Positions 40,301-46,473 of a DNA stretch of 64,000 nt are shown here, piece by piece (within the stretch, counting starts at the first letter, position 1; the number at the start of each line of letters is the position of its first letter). The stretch comes from Mimachlamys varia (taxonomy: Eukaryota; Mollusca; Bivalvia; Pectinida; Pectinidae). The translations under genes and the position numbers were made by a program. The stretch covers positions 53,649,186 through 53,713,185 of the forward strand of contig OX392529.1 in NCBI GenBank assembly GCA_947623455.1, in the 5' to 3' direction. Under the pieces are notes generated by a model that was given only the letters and a program-made list of their open reading frames with translations, was not told where the DNA came from and did no database searches.

Positions 40301-43300
40301 TGATATTGTTATAACTGGTTTCCAGCTGCCCGGAGGAATATGCTTTAATTTCAGGCTTAAAACTGAGAACAAGCAATATGATTATTGTTTTTATCACGTT
40401 TTTGTCTTCCTTCATTGTGTGATATTTGTGTTTTGATTATTATTTCGAAACTTCTGTAAATGTAATTGCCCTGCCCGAACAATGGTTTATCTGATATGAT
40501 CCTTGGATACACATATGCATCCTGTGAAGTAACCTAAAGCTAAGTATTGGGAATACGTGGTGAATTGAATATGATATATTATTCTGGAAGAGTTGTTTAA
40601 CTACGCATCCTCGATATTCTGGGTTTTCGATCACCTACGCTCTCTACATCCCTGGAATATGTCATAGCAAAACTGAAGGCATGGAGATGGCAGTTTGATA
40701 TTGATCTCGGGTAAAAAATGCTTAACCAATTGCTAGGCTGCATGCCTGTCTTTTGAAGATCACAAGAGAGTCGCAACCGACATCAGAGCCTATCAATATT
40801 TACCGTTATGTGACGGTGAGATACTTTGGATGTACATCAAAGGGCCGGATTAGTCTTTAGAAATAATGACTATACAATTATAATGATGGCAATTTGTGTA
40901 AAAATGGACAGTGGAAGTGTTTTCGTTGGTTGTAGGATTAAGCAATGCACGATCGCGACACTGACCGAGAGTCAACTGCTCGTAGTTCATCACGAGATGG
41001 GTCACGTGATTTATTTTTTAGCCTACATGAATCAACCTGTTCTTTTTCTTGAGGGAGCAAATAACGATAATCTTTGGTCTTCCTTTCCTAGTCGATGTAT
41101 AATGATTTTAAACTAAATCCGGATATTTCTGCATTTTACTCTTTAAATATTGACTGCATTTACATACAATGCACAACAAAATTAGCAAAACCGTTGCTTT
41201 ATTTATTTTTAGGATTAAGCAATGCACATCAGTTACAGAGAGCCAACTTCTTACCGTTCACCATGAGATGGGTCACGTGATTTATTTCTTAAATTACATG
41301 AACCAGCCAGTTCTCTTCCGCCGCGGAGCTAACCCTGGTAATTTCCGCAGTTATTTTTCATCAGTAGTGTAGTTTATGAATAACTTCCTCATTTAGTTGT
41401 ATATTATTTCCTCTTTCAATATATATACTTATTCTTACTATCTGATTAAAACACAGATCCTTGTTCTCACTCCGTTTTTCAAGGATCTGACAACATCCCA
41501 TAAGAGGTCACGTTCAGATGACCTTTGTCGCCTCTTTACTTAACATCAAAATACTTTTCCAATGACCTGTCACCTTGCAGCAAGTCATTTCTTCACACTA
41601 TTCCACCTGAACTTTTTGGTGATGAAATGACTAAACGGACAAATGCGAATAAGCAAGCCTTGTCGCCTAAAAAAAATACTGTCAAGATTCTGACAGTAGT
41701 AATTTGATTGGAGATCAAGATATGATTTTAATCAGATTGTTATTCTTAAATAATAATATTAAAAACACATTGAATACATGAAGATCGTTTTTTTATCGTA
41801 AACTCAAATTATTTTGTTTTCTTCCAAGCTTTATTGCAATTAATACCAAACAAACTTGGGTCAAAAGTGTACGCCCAGGTAAACCATGCGACCGACGTAA
41901 TATATCATACCCTAAAGGTTAGTTAGACTACACAATATGTGACGTAACAAAATATAGGATATGATAGTTTAGCCACACAATATGTGATGTAACACATATA
42001 GGATATGATAGTTTAGCCACACAATATGTGATGTAACACATATAGGATATGATAGTTTAGCCACACAATATGTGATGTAACAAAATATAGGATATGATAG
42101 TTTAGCCACACAATATGTGACGTAACAAATATAGGATATGATAGTTTAGCCACACAATATGTGATGTAACAAAATATAGGATATGATAGTTTAGCCACAC
42201 AATATGTGACGTAACAAATACAGGATATGATAGTTTAACATCACAATATGTGACGTATCAAATATAGGATATGATAGTTTAGCCACACAATACTCAATTC
42301 ATTAACTGACAAAATTATGCATAATGAATTGGCTTCATTAGCGGCGAGGGTAATTTTGAAAACATCACACGGAAAAGTATGGGCAGATTATCCATTGATA
42401 CAAATGTGATAATTAAATTAATGCATAGTGATGAAACTAAATCAAACCTACAAATTCAAGTTCTGATTGCGAAGCAAATTACGTGTTCTAGACACTTTCA
42501 TATTTCTAGATAAGAAATGGTATATGCTAGTGTTTTAGATTCTCTGTGTGTACGTTCGTTGAAATAAAAAACAAAGACAACTTCTGTGATTATATTGAGC
42601 TAGAAAATATTGCACCCCATGCGTTTTTAATTAATGTGCTGTATACAATAGATACATAATAGTATATAATCTGATACTTGAGAAAAAAAGGACTCCATTT
42701 AAAAATAATTCCATAACGACCTAGTTTTAAGAACCAATATGCACATTTTGCTTTCTGCCTGTACATTTCTGCATGTTTAATATAACATCACATTATCATA
42801 TGCATTCATATATTATGCAAGAATGTGTTATATTAAAAAACAAGCATGTTTATAATTTATTATGATTTTATTTCATAGCAATACAGCAAAACCCCACTTA
42901 CTCGAACTTGGTTAATTCGAATAAAACCACTTCTTCGAACAGCTCCTTTGGACCCGACCGAGGTCGTAAATAATTCAATCAGCCTCGGATTACTCAAATA
43001 CTATGTATTTCCCGGCCTATTGAACAGGTCCCCACAAGTTCGAGTAAGCGGGGTTATACTGTCAATCGTTGTGCATGCTATTGCAGATAATTTATACTAG
43101 GCATATTTGAAATCTGATCGTTGATTAATGTACTAACTGATACACTGTATATTATGTTTGAATGGAATAATATAATATCATAATTTAGTATGTCACTCCA
43201 CTAATCAATTAATGATAAGTTCAAAATGCTTTCATTTTCAATTGTTGAATTTCAAAGTTCTGATAATTTCAAAATGCTTTCATTATCAATTGTTGAATTT

Positions 43301-46300
43301 CAAAATTCATGCACAATACAAAATCCTAATTTGACATATATTTGTTTTGCTTTTGTGTATTTGTTCTCCGATATTTGTTAAAGTTTACGACAGTAATTTA
43401 TTTTACTATATGATTAATCGCGGTATTGGATGTACGGCAGGTTTCCACGAGGGTATGGCGGATATAGTGAGTCTGTCTTTCCAAACTCCTGAACACATGC
43501 AGGCGATTGGGCTGTTAGACGAAATACCAGCAGATGATAGTTCGTACATCGTTTTCACTAAGTATTCCATTGTGTTGAACATTTTAAGAAATGATTCGTT
43601 CTTTGATCAAAGTTATAACTTATACAGAACTATTTGTTTAGTTTTACTTCTAAATTCATAAATTAAAGGGGTTTTACGCACCTGACACTTCTGCTTCTAC
43701 ATTAGTTTAGCAATTTTGGATTCCTACCTTTTGGCCCCTAGCATCACTGAAGAGTCCTAGGCGGACGAAATAGCAGTATGATGCAGTTTAATTCATTTTT
43801 TCGGCATACTGTATCTATTACTAAATTTAAGAGGTGCAGCATATGAGTGTGTTACATAATATTATCCAAAGTCAATGAAATAAAAAACAAAGAGCATTAA
43901 AGATTTCGCCTAATAGTACTTAAAACAATTATTTTTTTTTCATGATATTTTGGATTTTTTAAAATTTATTGTATGATGTCATTTTGTCATTCGAATCTCA
44001 TTTTCAGAGAGCGACCTGAACTTTTTACTTAAAATGGCCCTTGATAAGGTCGCTTTCCTACCTTTTGGATACCTGATTGATCAATGGCGTTGGAGCGTGT
44101 TTAAAGGGGCAACAACTCCGGCAACATATAACCATGACTGGTGGGACCTAAGGTAAGCTAAAAAACTATTTTAACAGGAATAAATACAAGTTGTTTGTTT
44201 ACTTATGTAAATGAAGTCCAGAAAAGTGTATATTATTTACTGACATGATATCAGCTAGGTGAATTAACTTTCAGTATCACGATATTTTATGTCGTTTTTT
44301 TCTACATGTGAATAAAATCTTATCAGAATTTATTGGTTAAACTTGTACAGATTTGTGTTTAATTTGTGTGACATCAGTTTAATATTATCTATTATTGTGT
44401 GTTTTATATGTCATCTTCATTTAATGGTTTTCAGTTAAGATACTGATGTCTAATAATTATCTTTCGGTGATATATTAAATTTGTGTTGCTATAACATGTA
44501 TGAATAGAAACTTTATTTTATTATCAATATGCTTTAAATAATTCGATTAAGGAAATTTATATTTCAAGTAATGTACTTTAATTATTATTTTCCATTTATT
44601 GAATCTAAAAAATGATATCTGATGATAATTTTTTATTGCTAAAAGCTGTTTAATATTTCATTTTCATTAATTTCATTACTGACTTTAGTTCATATCAACA
44701 AATTAAATGAGTTGACATTCTTAGTTTTTTTTTAAACAGACTATAGCTAAAACTTCAAAGGATTTCCTGTACAAACACCTTTCTTTCAGGTCACCAGAGT
44801 TGGTGTTCGGGGAATGAGCCGTTTAACATATGTTGTACATTTCGTTTCTTCAGATGTCAATATCAAGGTATATCACCTCCCGTTGAAAGAACAGAGGATG
44901 ACTTTGACCCTGGAGCAAAGTACCACATCCCAGGCAATACACCTTACATAAGGCAAGTCTATTAGCCATAATCTTGACTCAAAATCGATTAAACTAGAGA
45001 CAAAATATGAAAAAAGGAAATATTTGAACGGAGTACCCTAAAAATGTGAGAATAAATCCAGGTGTCTGGAATAATAAACGTCTACTGCTTCATCGACAAC
45101 ATCAAATGTGTAAATTTAGGTGACATCGTAGTAAATGTCTAATCCTAAAGGAGAGAACTTTCTGAGTCACAAATTGTTCATATACAAAATTAAATACATA
45201 TGCTGCAAATGACCCATTCTTTAGATATATTTTGTACTTGTGAATCAGCTATAGTATTAACAAGAAGAGAATATCGAAGCATTAACAAAACAATTATCCG
45301 AACTCAAATACTAAGGGCAAAGATGAAAAAAATGTGAGACTTACATGAAGACCCTTGTAAAAAGTGCAAGAGAATGAGACCAGGGCCCGTATTCATGAAA
45401 GCTTTCTCATGCTGAAGCAGGGATTCTGTGCTCAAGCCAGTTTTCTTGAAACTTACCTGAATCATGTCAAAGAGTAAAAAATATCATTGTAAATGTTGAA
45501 AAAAACTTTTTATTCCCTTTTTACTTTTTTACCAAAACCTCGACAGAATTAGATTGTTTAAATAATTTATAGCCAGAATAAGAAATAAGGCTTGAGCACA
45601 AAATCCATGCTTGAGCATAAGAACGGTTTCATGAATACGGGCCCTGGTGTTCTGGAAGAGTAAGTGTCTTCCGCTTCATCGACGAAACCCGCCATGTAAA
45701 TATATTGTAGTCGTAAACATGATTATGAAGTGAAGGGAAATCTATGATCGTGTAAAATATAATCAGTTACTCAGTGTGTTTATTTCACTCTGTGTACAGG
45801 TATTTCGTCAGCTTCGTTCTCCAGTTCCAGTGGCACAAAGCGCTTTGTGAAGAGATTGGCTACACGGGACCATTACATAGATGTGATGTCTATCGCAAAA
45901 TACCGGCCGGTAATTTGTTAAGGTGAGTGCGCCCACATGTAACAAAGTTTGCCAATGGTTTATAGTTTGTCTACCATTTATCTATTATGGCCCTGTTGAG
46001 AAGGCCCTGTTGCCTCATAGTATCATAGGCAATACTATGAGACAACAGAGATAAATAATATGTGAATATATCAGTAATTTTCACACTTCAGGGAGATGTT
46101 GAAGCTGGGTTCATCGAAACCATGGCAGGACGCAATGGAGGTAATTACGGGATCGCGGGAAATGAGTGTGCTCCCCCTGGTGGAGTACTTCGACCCATTA
46201 TTACAATGGTTGAAGGAACAGAACAAGGAGGAAAACATTGGTTGGAGTTCAATATGTCCAACAAGTTTTCCGCCTCCAAATCCTCAAAGCCCTTCTTCCG

Positions 46301-46374
46301 CTTCCAGCATCATCAATCGTTCCACTTTCCTCATCGCCAGTATCGTTCTGTTGACGTTTAAACTTTTTGTTTAG
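13168..46374 (+). CDS. ACE-A: angiotensin-converting enzyme-like peptidase, whole gene
   Basis: Zinc dipeptidyl carboxypeptidase of family M2, expected to remove C-terminal dipeptides from extracellular peptides. Exons (one copy of exon 8 used): 13168-13356, 27400-27567, 29964-30057, 31043-31186, 31773-31964, 32976-33073, 35113-35282, exon 8 choice, 43441-43539, 44008-44152, 44854-44952, 45800-45922, 46092-46374. These total 1929 nt and 642 residues without a break. The product has a signal peptide, one catalytic domain rather than the two of vertebrate somatic ACE, and a hydrophobic C-terminus suggesting a GPI or membrane anchor. Catalytic residues are complete: HEXXH in exon 8, the third zinc ligand Glu in exon 9 (GFHEGMAD), the CHASAWDF strand, and the GAKYH and PYIRYF residues. 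Five copies of exon 8 are the outstanding oddity. The enzyme family is certain; physiological substrates are unknown. Confidence 0.93.
13879..15126. mobile_element. FB element whose left arm is a ~52-bp minisatellite
   Basis: The left side is about 17 tandem copies (13879-14815) of one arm unit: ATCCTCGATATCCAGGGG, TTACGCTCATCTACGCTC and TCTACACCCCTGGAACC. It is followed by the family core (14820-15065), which starts GTCATGACAAAACTGAAGG and includes ACCGTTATGTGACCG. A single inverted arm ends near 15126 (ATATTCCAGGGGTGTAGAG, GTGAGTGTAACC). The long open frames through the array are a consequence of the repeat, not genes. Confidence 0.8.
15790..16440. repeat. ~130-bp tandem repeat carrying DR1 motifs
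   Basis: About five diverged units, each with a GGAACTT(G/C)ATA start, GGTTCATCTTGGTGATGCAG and a block ending in TGACCTTTGACCTACAT. Units begin near 15796, 15935, 16080, 16195 and 16315. A near-exact inverted copy of 16210-16291 lies at 19206-19287. Confidence 0.7.
15879..15891 (-). promoter_or_regulatory. Perfect DR1 nuclear-receptor site, first of three
   Basis: TGACCTTTGACCT is the complement of AGGTCAAAGGTCA, the textbook DR1 bound by HNF4, RXR and PPAR-type receptors. The same 13-mer recurs at 16018-16030 and 16164-16176; a one-mismatch version (TGACCTTTGACAT) is at 16412-16424. Function is not shown; the sites could simply be part of the repeat unit. Confidence 0.4.
16785..16938 (-). 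mobile_element. tRNA-derived SINE
   Basis: On the minus strand the head runs from 16938 to about 16871. It begins GGTCGGGTAAAGCAGTGGAT (box A) and contains GGGGTTCGATTCCCCGACC (box B), and GGTCGGG can pair with CCCGACC. The body continues with GGGTTTTCTCTGGGTACTCC and GGTTTCCTCCCACAATAAGA, a conserved central domain seen in many invertebrate and fish SINEs. The anticodon loop is one base too long for a working tRNA, so this is a retroposon head. Confidence 0.8.
17169..17382. mobile_element. MITE family 1 (hAT-like), full copy
   Basis: Ends CACAGGGACCTGATAATT and CACAGGTCCCTGTG are inverse copies. Flanks ACAGGAAC and ATAGGAAC are a one-mismatch 8-bp duplication. Confidence 0.8.
18723..19015. 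repeat. ~20-bp array of palindromic TCTCGTTATAACGA units
   Basis: About 13 diverged units built on the self-complementary core CGTTATAACG, spaced roughly 20 bp with linkers such as CTTCTGAT and GTTAGTAT. Each unit can pair with itself or with any other. Confidence 0.65.
20085..20466. mobile_element. MITE family 2 (TTAA-type), 382 bp
   Basis: Ends TTAAAGGCCCAATATACGTA and the inverse TACGTATATTGGGCCTTTAA. The TTAA edges resemble piggyBac-type target use. Copies: 38718-39099 (same strand), 46474-46857 (opposite strand), 53451-53840. It is non-coding. Confidence 0.75.
21539..21776. mobile_element. MITE with TTTTCGC-rich ends
   Basis: Palindromic, non-coding element with GACTTTTTTCGCGGTATAGG at one side and GCGAAAATTTTTGCTTTTAC at the other. 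Relatives are at 36268-36509, 58268-58470 and 61447-61702. Confidence 0.5.
22229..22613. mobile_element. MITE family 3, 9-bp target duplication
   Basis: Ends CAATCTGATTAAAAT and ATTTTAATCAGATTG are exact inverses. ACTGTAGAA flanks both sides, although that 9-mer is also repeated locally. The interior contains an AAGGATCTGACAACATCCCA block, shared with the second copy at 41438-41739. Confidence 0.75.
23700..26850. repeat. 30-bp minisatellite, about 105 units
   Basis: The unit has the form ACAAACGTACCCTGCGTCC followed by GGTACATATAC. The period is 30 bases throughout, with a 2-base shift near 25270 and some alternate units (ACAACAATATAC, CACCAAGATAC). Since 30 is a multiple of 3 and the common unit has no stop in most frames, frames of up to several hundred codons run through it on both strands, giving ten-residue periodic translations such as [11 protein letters not shown] treat them as non-coding: there is no flanking splice logic and several frames are equally open. 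Confidence 0.9.
27400..27567 (+). CDS. ACE-A exon 2
   Basis: 56 codons in phase 0, between TTTTGCAG| and TCA|GTAAGT. It starts [14 protein letters not shown] and ends [12 protein letters not shown], matching the N-terminal helical lid of M2 peptidases. Two N-glycosylation sequons (NIT and NST) fit an extracellular protein. Confidence 0.88.
27786..28205. mobile_element. MITE family 4, uninterrupted copy
   Basis: About 420 bp with ~45-bp inverted ends: GGAAACCCACGATAAACT on the left, with ACGTTTGCATAACGTGGG inside it, against the complement of TACCGTGGGTTTCC at the right. Flanks GATGGATAACATTG and GATGGATACTGTT suggest a long target duplication. The second copy (60181-61034) sits in ACE-B intron 4. 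Confidence 0.75.
28738..28915. mobile_element. Small inverted-repeat element
   Basis: Arms TAAGCATTGATGACAATC and the inverse GTTATCAATGCTTATA surround a palindromic centre (GAATCCGCGTAGCGGATTC). Non-coding, inside ACE-A intron 2. Confidence 0.6.
29395..29540 (-). mobile_element. tRNA-Cys-like SINE copy
   Basis: The minus-strand head starts near 29537 with TTTAGCCCAGCGGTAGAGCA (box A). It then has GGGCTGCAGAGCC (GCA anticodon position, as in tRNA-Cys) and GGTTTCGAATCCC (box B). A tail with CACTATCTTTACTATTC follows. The neighbour at 29690-29805 is a second copy. Confidence 0.65.
29690..29805 (-). mobile_element. tRNA-like SINE copy, second
   Basis: Minus-strand head from about 29803: GTGTAGCTCAGCAGTAGCGC, then GAGAGCCAAAGG, then GATTTGAATTCC, a decayed box B. 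It shares the AATATCTGTATCACTATTC tail with the copy at 29395-29540. Confidence 0.6.
29964..30057 (+). CDS. ACE-A exon 3
   Basis: 94 nt from TTTCCAG| to CCAG|GTGAGT, phase 0 in and phase 1 out. It contains [18 protein letters not shown] and KGCMALEPG. The two cysteines correspond to the first conserved ACE disulfide. An FB element begins only about 23 bases after the donor. Confidence 0.88.
30081..30630. mobile_element. FB element with short arrays on both ends
   Basis: Left side: three arm units (CGATATCCAGGGATTACGCT type). Core: 30215-30385. Right side: about four inverted units (GGTGTAGAGAGCGTAGGTG, GATATCGAGGATG). Inside ACE-A intron 3. Confidence 0.7.
31043..31186 (+). CDS. ACE-A exon 4
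   Basis: 144 nt, phases 1/1. Encodes [18 protein letters not shown] and [18 protein letters not shown], a highly recognisable M2 helix (LxxxMxxSRxYxxLLxAWxGWRD). Donor AGTG|GTATGA. Confidence 0.92.
31773..31964 (+). CDS. ACE-A exon 5
   Basis: 192 nt, phases 1/1. Encodes [37 protein letters not shown] and GHIPAHLFG, all standard ACE blocks. Acceptor ATGCAG|, donor TTTG|GTAAAA. Confidence 0.93.
32976..33073 (+). CDS. ACE-A exon 6
   Basis: 98 nt, phase 1 in and 0 out. Encodes [20 protein letters not shown] followed by [12 protein letters not shown]. It matches the GNMWAQxWxNIYDLV block of active ACEs. The donor CTG|GTAACT is followed within about 25 bases by an FB element. Confidence 0.92.
33096..34610. 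mobile_element. FB element with ~25-unit left array
   Basis: The left array (about 33096-34330) repeats units of roughly 50 bp such as ATCCAAGGGTTACGCTCA and CTCTCTACACCCCTGGAATC. There is higher-order structure: a block of about 425 bp near 33520-33850 recurs at 33945-34280. The core (34330-34550) and a decayed right arm follow. Inside ACE-A intron 6. Confidence 0.8.
35113..35282 (+). CDS. ACE-A exon 7
   Basis: 170 nt, phase 0 in and 2 out. Encodes [30 protein letters not shown] and [26 protein letters not shown] provides the histidine and alanine that bind the substrate backbone in ACE, and the cysteine of the second disulfide. The donor leaves AG, completed to Arg by G or A from any exon 8 copy. 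Confidence 0.93.
35463..35605. mobile_element. Small MITE with CTCGTTATCTCGAA ends
   Basis: Left end TACAGCAGAACCTCGTTATC, right end CTTCGAGATACCGAGATTTG. Related palindromic pieces lie at 48312-48363 and 53085-53112. Confidence 0.5.
35652..35859. mobile_element. Small inverted-repeat element
   Basis: AAAGTGTTGTTATTATCCTT at the left is matched by AGGGAGATAACAACACTTTT at the right. The element is non-coding and lies 70 bases before exon 8a. Confidence 0.65.
35929..36053 (+). CDS. ACE-A exon 8a: active-site exon, first copy
   Basis: 125 nt, acceptor TTTTAG|, donor CCAG|GTATTA. Encodes [20 protein letters not shown] then [12 protein letters not shown] and RRGANPG. HEIGH is the HEXXH motif: two zinc-binding histidines and the general base glutamate. 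The RRGANPG ending resembles the N-domain of vertebrate ACE. Distinguishing features among the copies: Ile inside HEXXH, Asn two residues before the conserved V-H, and a KK pair before LP. One of four splice-competent alternatives. Confidence 0.92.
36054..38310 (+). other. Intron between exons 8a and 8b
   Basis: AT-rich. It holds a TTTTCGC-type MITE (36268-36509, with ACTGTAAAAACCAATATTTT and its inverse CCACTTTTACAGT) and a short FB remnant (37405-37540). No further HEXXH-coding exon was found here by eye. Confidence 0.6.
38311..38435 (+). CDS. ACE-A exon 8b: active-site exon, second copy
   Basis: 125 nt, acceptor TTTTTAG|, donor CCCGG|GTAAAA. Encodes [20 protein letters not shown] then [12 protein letters not shown] and RRGANPG. 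HEMGH is intact. The residue just before HEXXH is Phe instead of the usual His. The tandem partner 8c is 190 bp downstream and clearly arose by local duplication, since intronic sequence upstream is copied too. Confidence 0.9.
38501..38625 (+). CDS. ACE-A exon 8c: active-site exon, third copy
   Basis: 125 nt, acceptor TTTTTAG|, donor CCCGG|GTAAAA. Encodes [20 protein letters not shown] then [12 protein letters not shown] and RRGANPG. HEMGH is intact and the residue before it is Ser. Only 65 bases separate it from 8b, which is short for splicing the two together. Confidence 0.9.
38718..39099. mobile_element. MITE family 2 (TTAA-type), 382 bp
   Basis: Ends TTAAAGGCCCAATATACG and the inverse ACGTATATTGGGCCTTTAA; same length as the copy at 20085. 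Confidence 0.8.
39367..39712. mobile_element. FB element, complete simple copy
   Basis: This is the best view of the basic element, about 345 bp. A single left arm (ATCCTTGATATCCAGCGG, TACGCTCTCTACGCCCCTGG, ATGGCAAAACTGAAAGCACG) and a single inverted right arm (CAGTTTTGCCATGACATAAT, GTGTAGAGAGCGTAGGTGAT, CCCCTGGATATCGAGGAT) flank a core with TTTGATGTACATCAAA. The longer FB copies have this structure with one arm multiplied. Confidence 0.85.
39980..40110. repeat. Dispersed repeat D1
   Basis: Shared phrases: ATCGATTAAACTAGGGGC, GAACAAAGGAAAGATG, AGCACAAGAGAATAAGACC, AGGTGTTCCGGAAG. Other copies lie near 44970-45145, 45260-45715 (interrupted), 48700-48835, 52945-53030, 55800-55930, 62420-62580 and 62705-62925. 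It is probably part of a larger mobile element. Confidence 0.6.
40607..40852. mobile_element. FB element, right arm lost
   Basis: Left arm and core are present (ATCCTCGATATTCTGGG, ATAGCAAAACTGAAGGCATG, TTTACCGTTATGTGACGG), ending at GTACATCAAAGGGCCGG. The missing right arm and exon 8d begin within about 85 bases of each other. Confidence 0.7.
40936..41062 (+). pseudogene. ACE-A exon 8d: degenerate active-site exon
   Basis: The acceptor TTGTAG| and frame are kept, reading [20 protein letters not shown] then [22 protein letters not shown] is present. The 3' end is broken: where other copies have AAYCCNG|GT, this one reads AATAACGATAATC, so there is no GT donor and the NPG residues are lost. 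It also carries two extra codons near its start. It is closest to 8e. Most likely a dying copy, unless it uses an unseen downstream donor. Confidence 0.75.
41213..41337 (+). CDS. ACE-A exon 8e: active-site exon, fifth copy
   Basis: 125 nt, acceptor TTTTTAG|, donor CCCTG|GTAATT. Encodes [20 protein letters not shown] then [15 protein letters not shown] and RRGANPG. HEMGH is intact. MNQP replaces the KKLP or KHLP of copies 8a-8c. It is the last copy before constant exon 9. Confidence 0.92.
41438..41739. mobile_element. MITE family 3, shorter copy
   Basis: Ends CTATCTGATTAAAAC and TTTTAATCAGATTG; exact 9-bp flanking duplication TTATTCTTA (41429-41437 and 41740-41748). Compared with 22229-22613 it has lost about 80 bases of interior. 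Confidence 0.8.
41926..42296. repeat. ~44-bp tandem repeat, about 8 units
   Basis: Units of 43-45 bp: GATATGATAGTTTAGCC, ACACAATATGTGAYGTAAC, then AAATATAG. Lies in the intron between exon 8e and exon 9. Confidence 0.85.
42882..43062. mobile_element. Small MITE, pogo/Tigger-like ends
   Basis: Left end TACAGCAAAACCCCACTTAC, right end GAGTAAGCGGGGTTATACTG, inverse to each other; the TA edges suit a Tc1/mariner-pogo origin. Non-coding. Confidence 0.65.
43441..43539 (+). CDS. ACE-A exon 9: third zinc ligand
   Basis: 99 nt, phases 1/1. Encodes [20 protein letters not shown] then [10 protein letters not shown]. The Glu of GFHEGMAD is the third zinc ligand that serves whichever exon 8 copy is chosen. 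Acceptor ACGGCAG|. The donor GATA|GTTCGT is weak by the general consensus but is fixed by the frame of exon 10 and the matching exon in ACE-B. Confidence 0.88.
43620..43865. repeat. Dispersed repeat D2
   Basis: Contains GGGGTTTTACGCACCTGACA, TTTTGGCCCCTAGCATCACT, ATGATGCAGTTTAATTCA and TTTTCGGCATACTGTATCTA. Other copies, in either orientation: 47590-47860, 51765-51930, 52330-52545, 63185-63450, 63575-63665. Not seen in the first 43 kb. Confidence 0.65.
44008..44152 (+). CDS. ACE-A exon 10
   Basis: 145 nt, phase 1 in and 2 out. Encodes [33 protein letters not shown] and YNHDWWDLR, near-canonical ACE sequence. Acceptor TTTTCAG|, donor CTAAG|GTAAGC. Confidence 0.93.
44854..44952 (+). CDS. ACE-A exon 11
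   Basis: 99 nt, phases 2/2. Encodes [20 protein letters not shown] then [12 protein letters not shown]. The lysine and histidine of AKYH anchor the substrate carboxylate and backbone in ACE. The donor is ATAAG|GCAAGT: a GC rather than GT start, in the strong context typical of GC-AG introns. Confidence 0.9.
44970..45720. repeat. Dispersed repeat D1 copies with a nested element
   Basis: One D1 copy at about 44970-45145 and another from about 45260, split at 45381 by an inverted-repeat element and resuming at 45647 (GGTGTTCTGGAAGAGTAAG). Inside ACE-A intron 11. Confidence 0.6.
45381..45647. mobile_element. Inverted-repeat element nested in D1
   Basis: Ends CAGGGCCCGTATTCATGAAA and TTTCATGAATACGGGCCCTG are exact inverses, with a second inverted block (GCTTGAGCACAAAATCC against GGATTCTGTGCTCAAGCC). 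Non-coding. Confidence 0.8.
45800..45922 (+). CDS. ACE-A exon 12
   Basis: 123 nt, phases 2/2. Encodes [20 protein letters not shown] and [13 protein letters not shown]. The Arg completed across the junction plus Tyr-Phe give PYIRYF, which includes the chloride-binding arginine and transition-state tyrosine of ACE. Two cysteines form the third conserved disulfide. Confidence 0.93.
46092..46374 (+). CDS. ACE-A exon 13: C-terminus
   Basis: Encodes [36 protein letters not shown] and NIGW, then a Pro/Ser-rich linker and the hydrophobic end [17 protein letters not shown]; stop at 46372-46374. With only one residue after the last hydrophobic stretch, a GPI-attachment signal is more likely than a conventional membrane anchor. 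The vertebrate transmembrane stalk and cytoplasmic tail are absent. Confidence 0.9.
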
Positions 46375-46460
46375 AAAGTCCTTTTATTTTTTGGTTTCCT
46401 TTCGGATTGACATTTTAAGCATTATCCATTATTAGGAGGATATAGAGTTTTGGCTTTTTG

Positions 46461-46466
46461 AATAAA
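46461..46466 (+). terminator. ACE-A polyadenylation signal AATAAA
   Basis: First AATAAA after the stop codon, 87 bases downstream. A MITE begins 8 bases later, so the cleavage site probably lies inside the transposon end. Confidence 0.6.
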
Positions 46467-46473
46467 TTTTGTT

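Noticed and set aside
35929..41337. Separate ACE genes or pseudogenes nested in the intron, instead of alternative exons
   Set aside because: Only exon 8 is repeated; no copies of exons 7 or 9 accompany it, and all intact copies keep identical length, phase and splice sites.
41926..42296. CRISPR-like array of regularly spaced repeats
   Set aside because: Units are contiguous without unique spacers, and the context is an animal intron.
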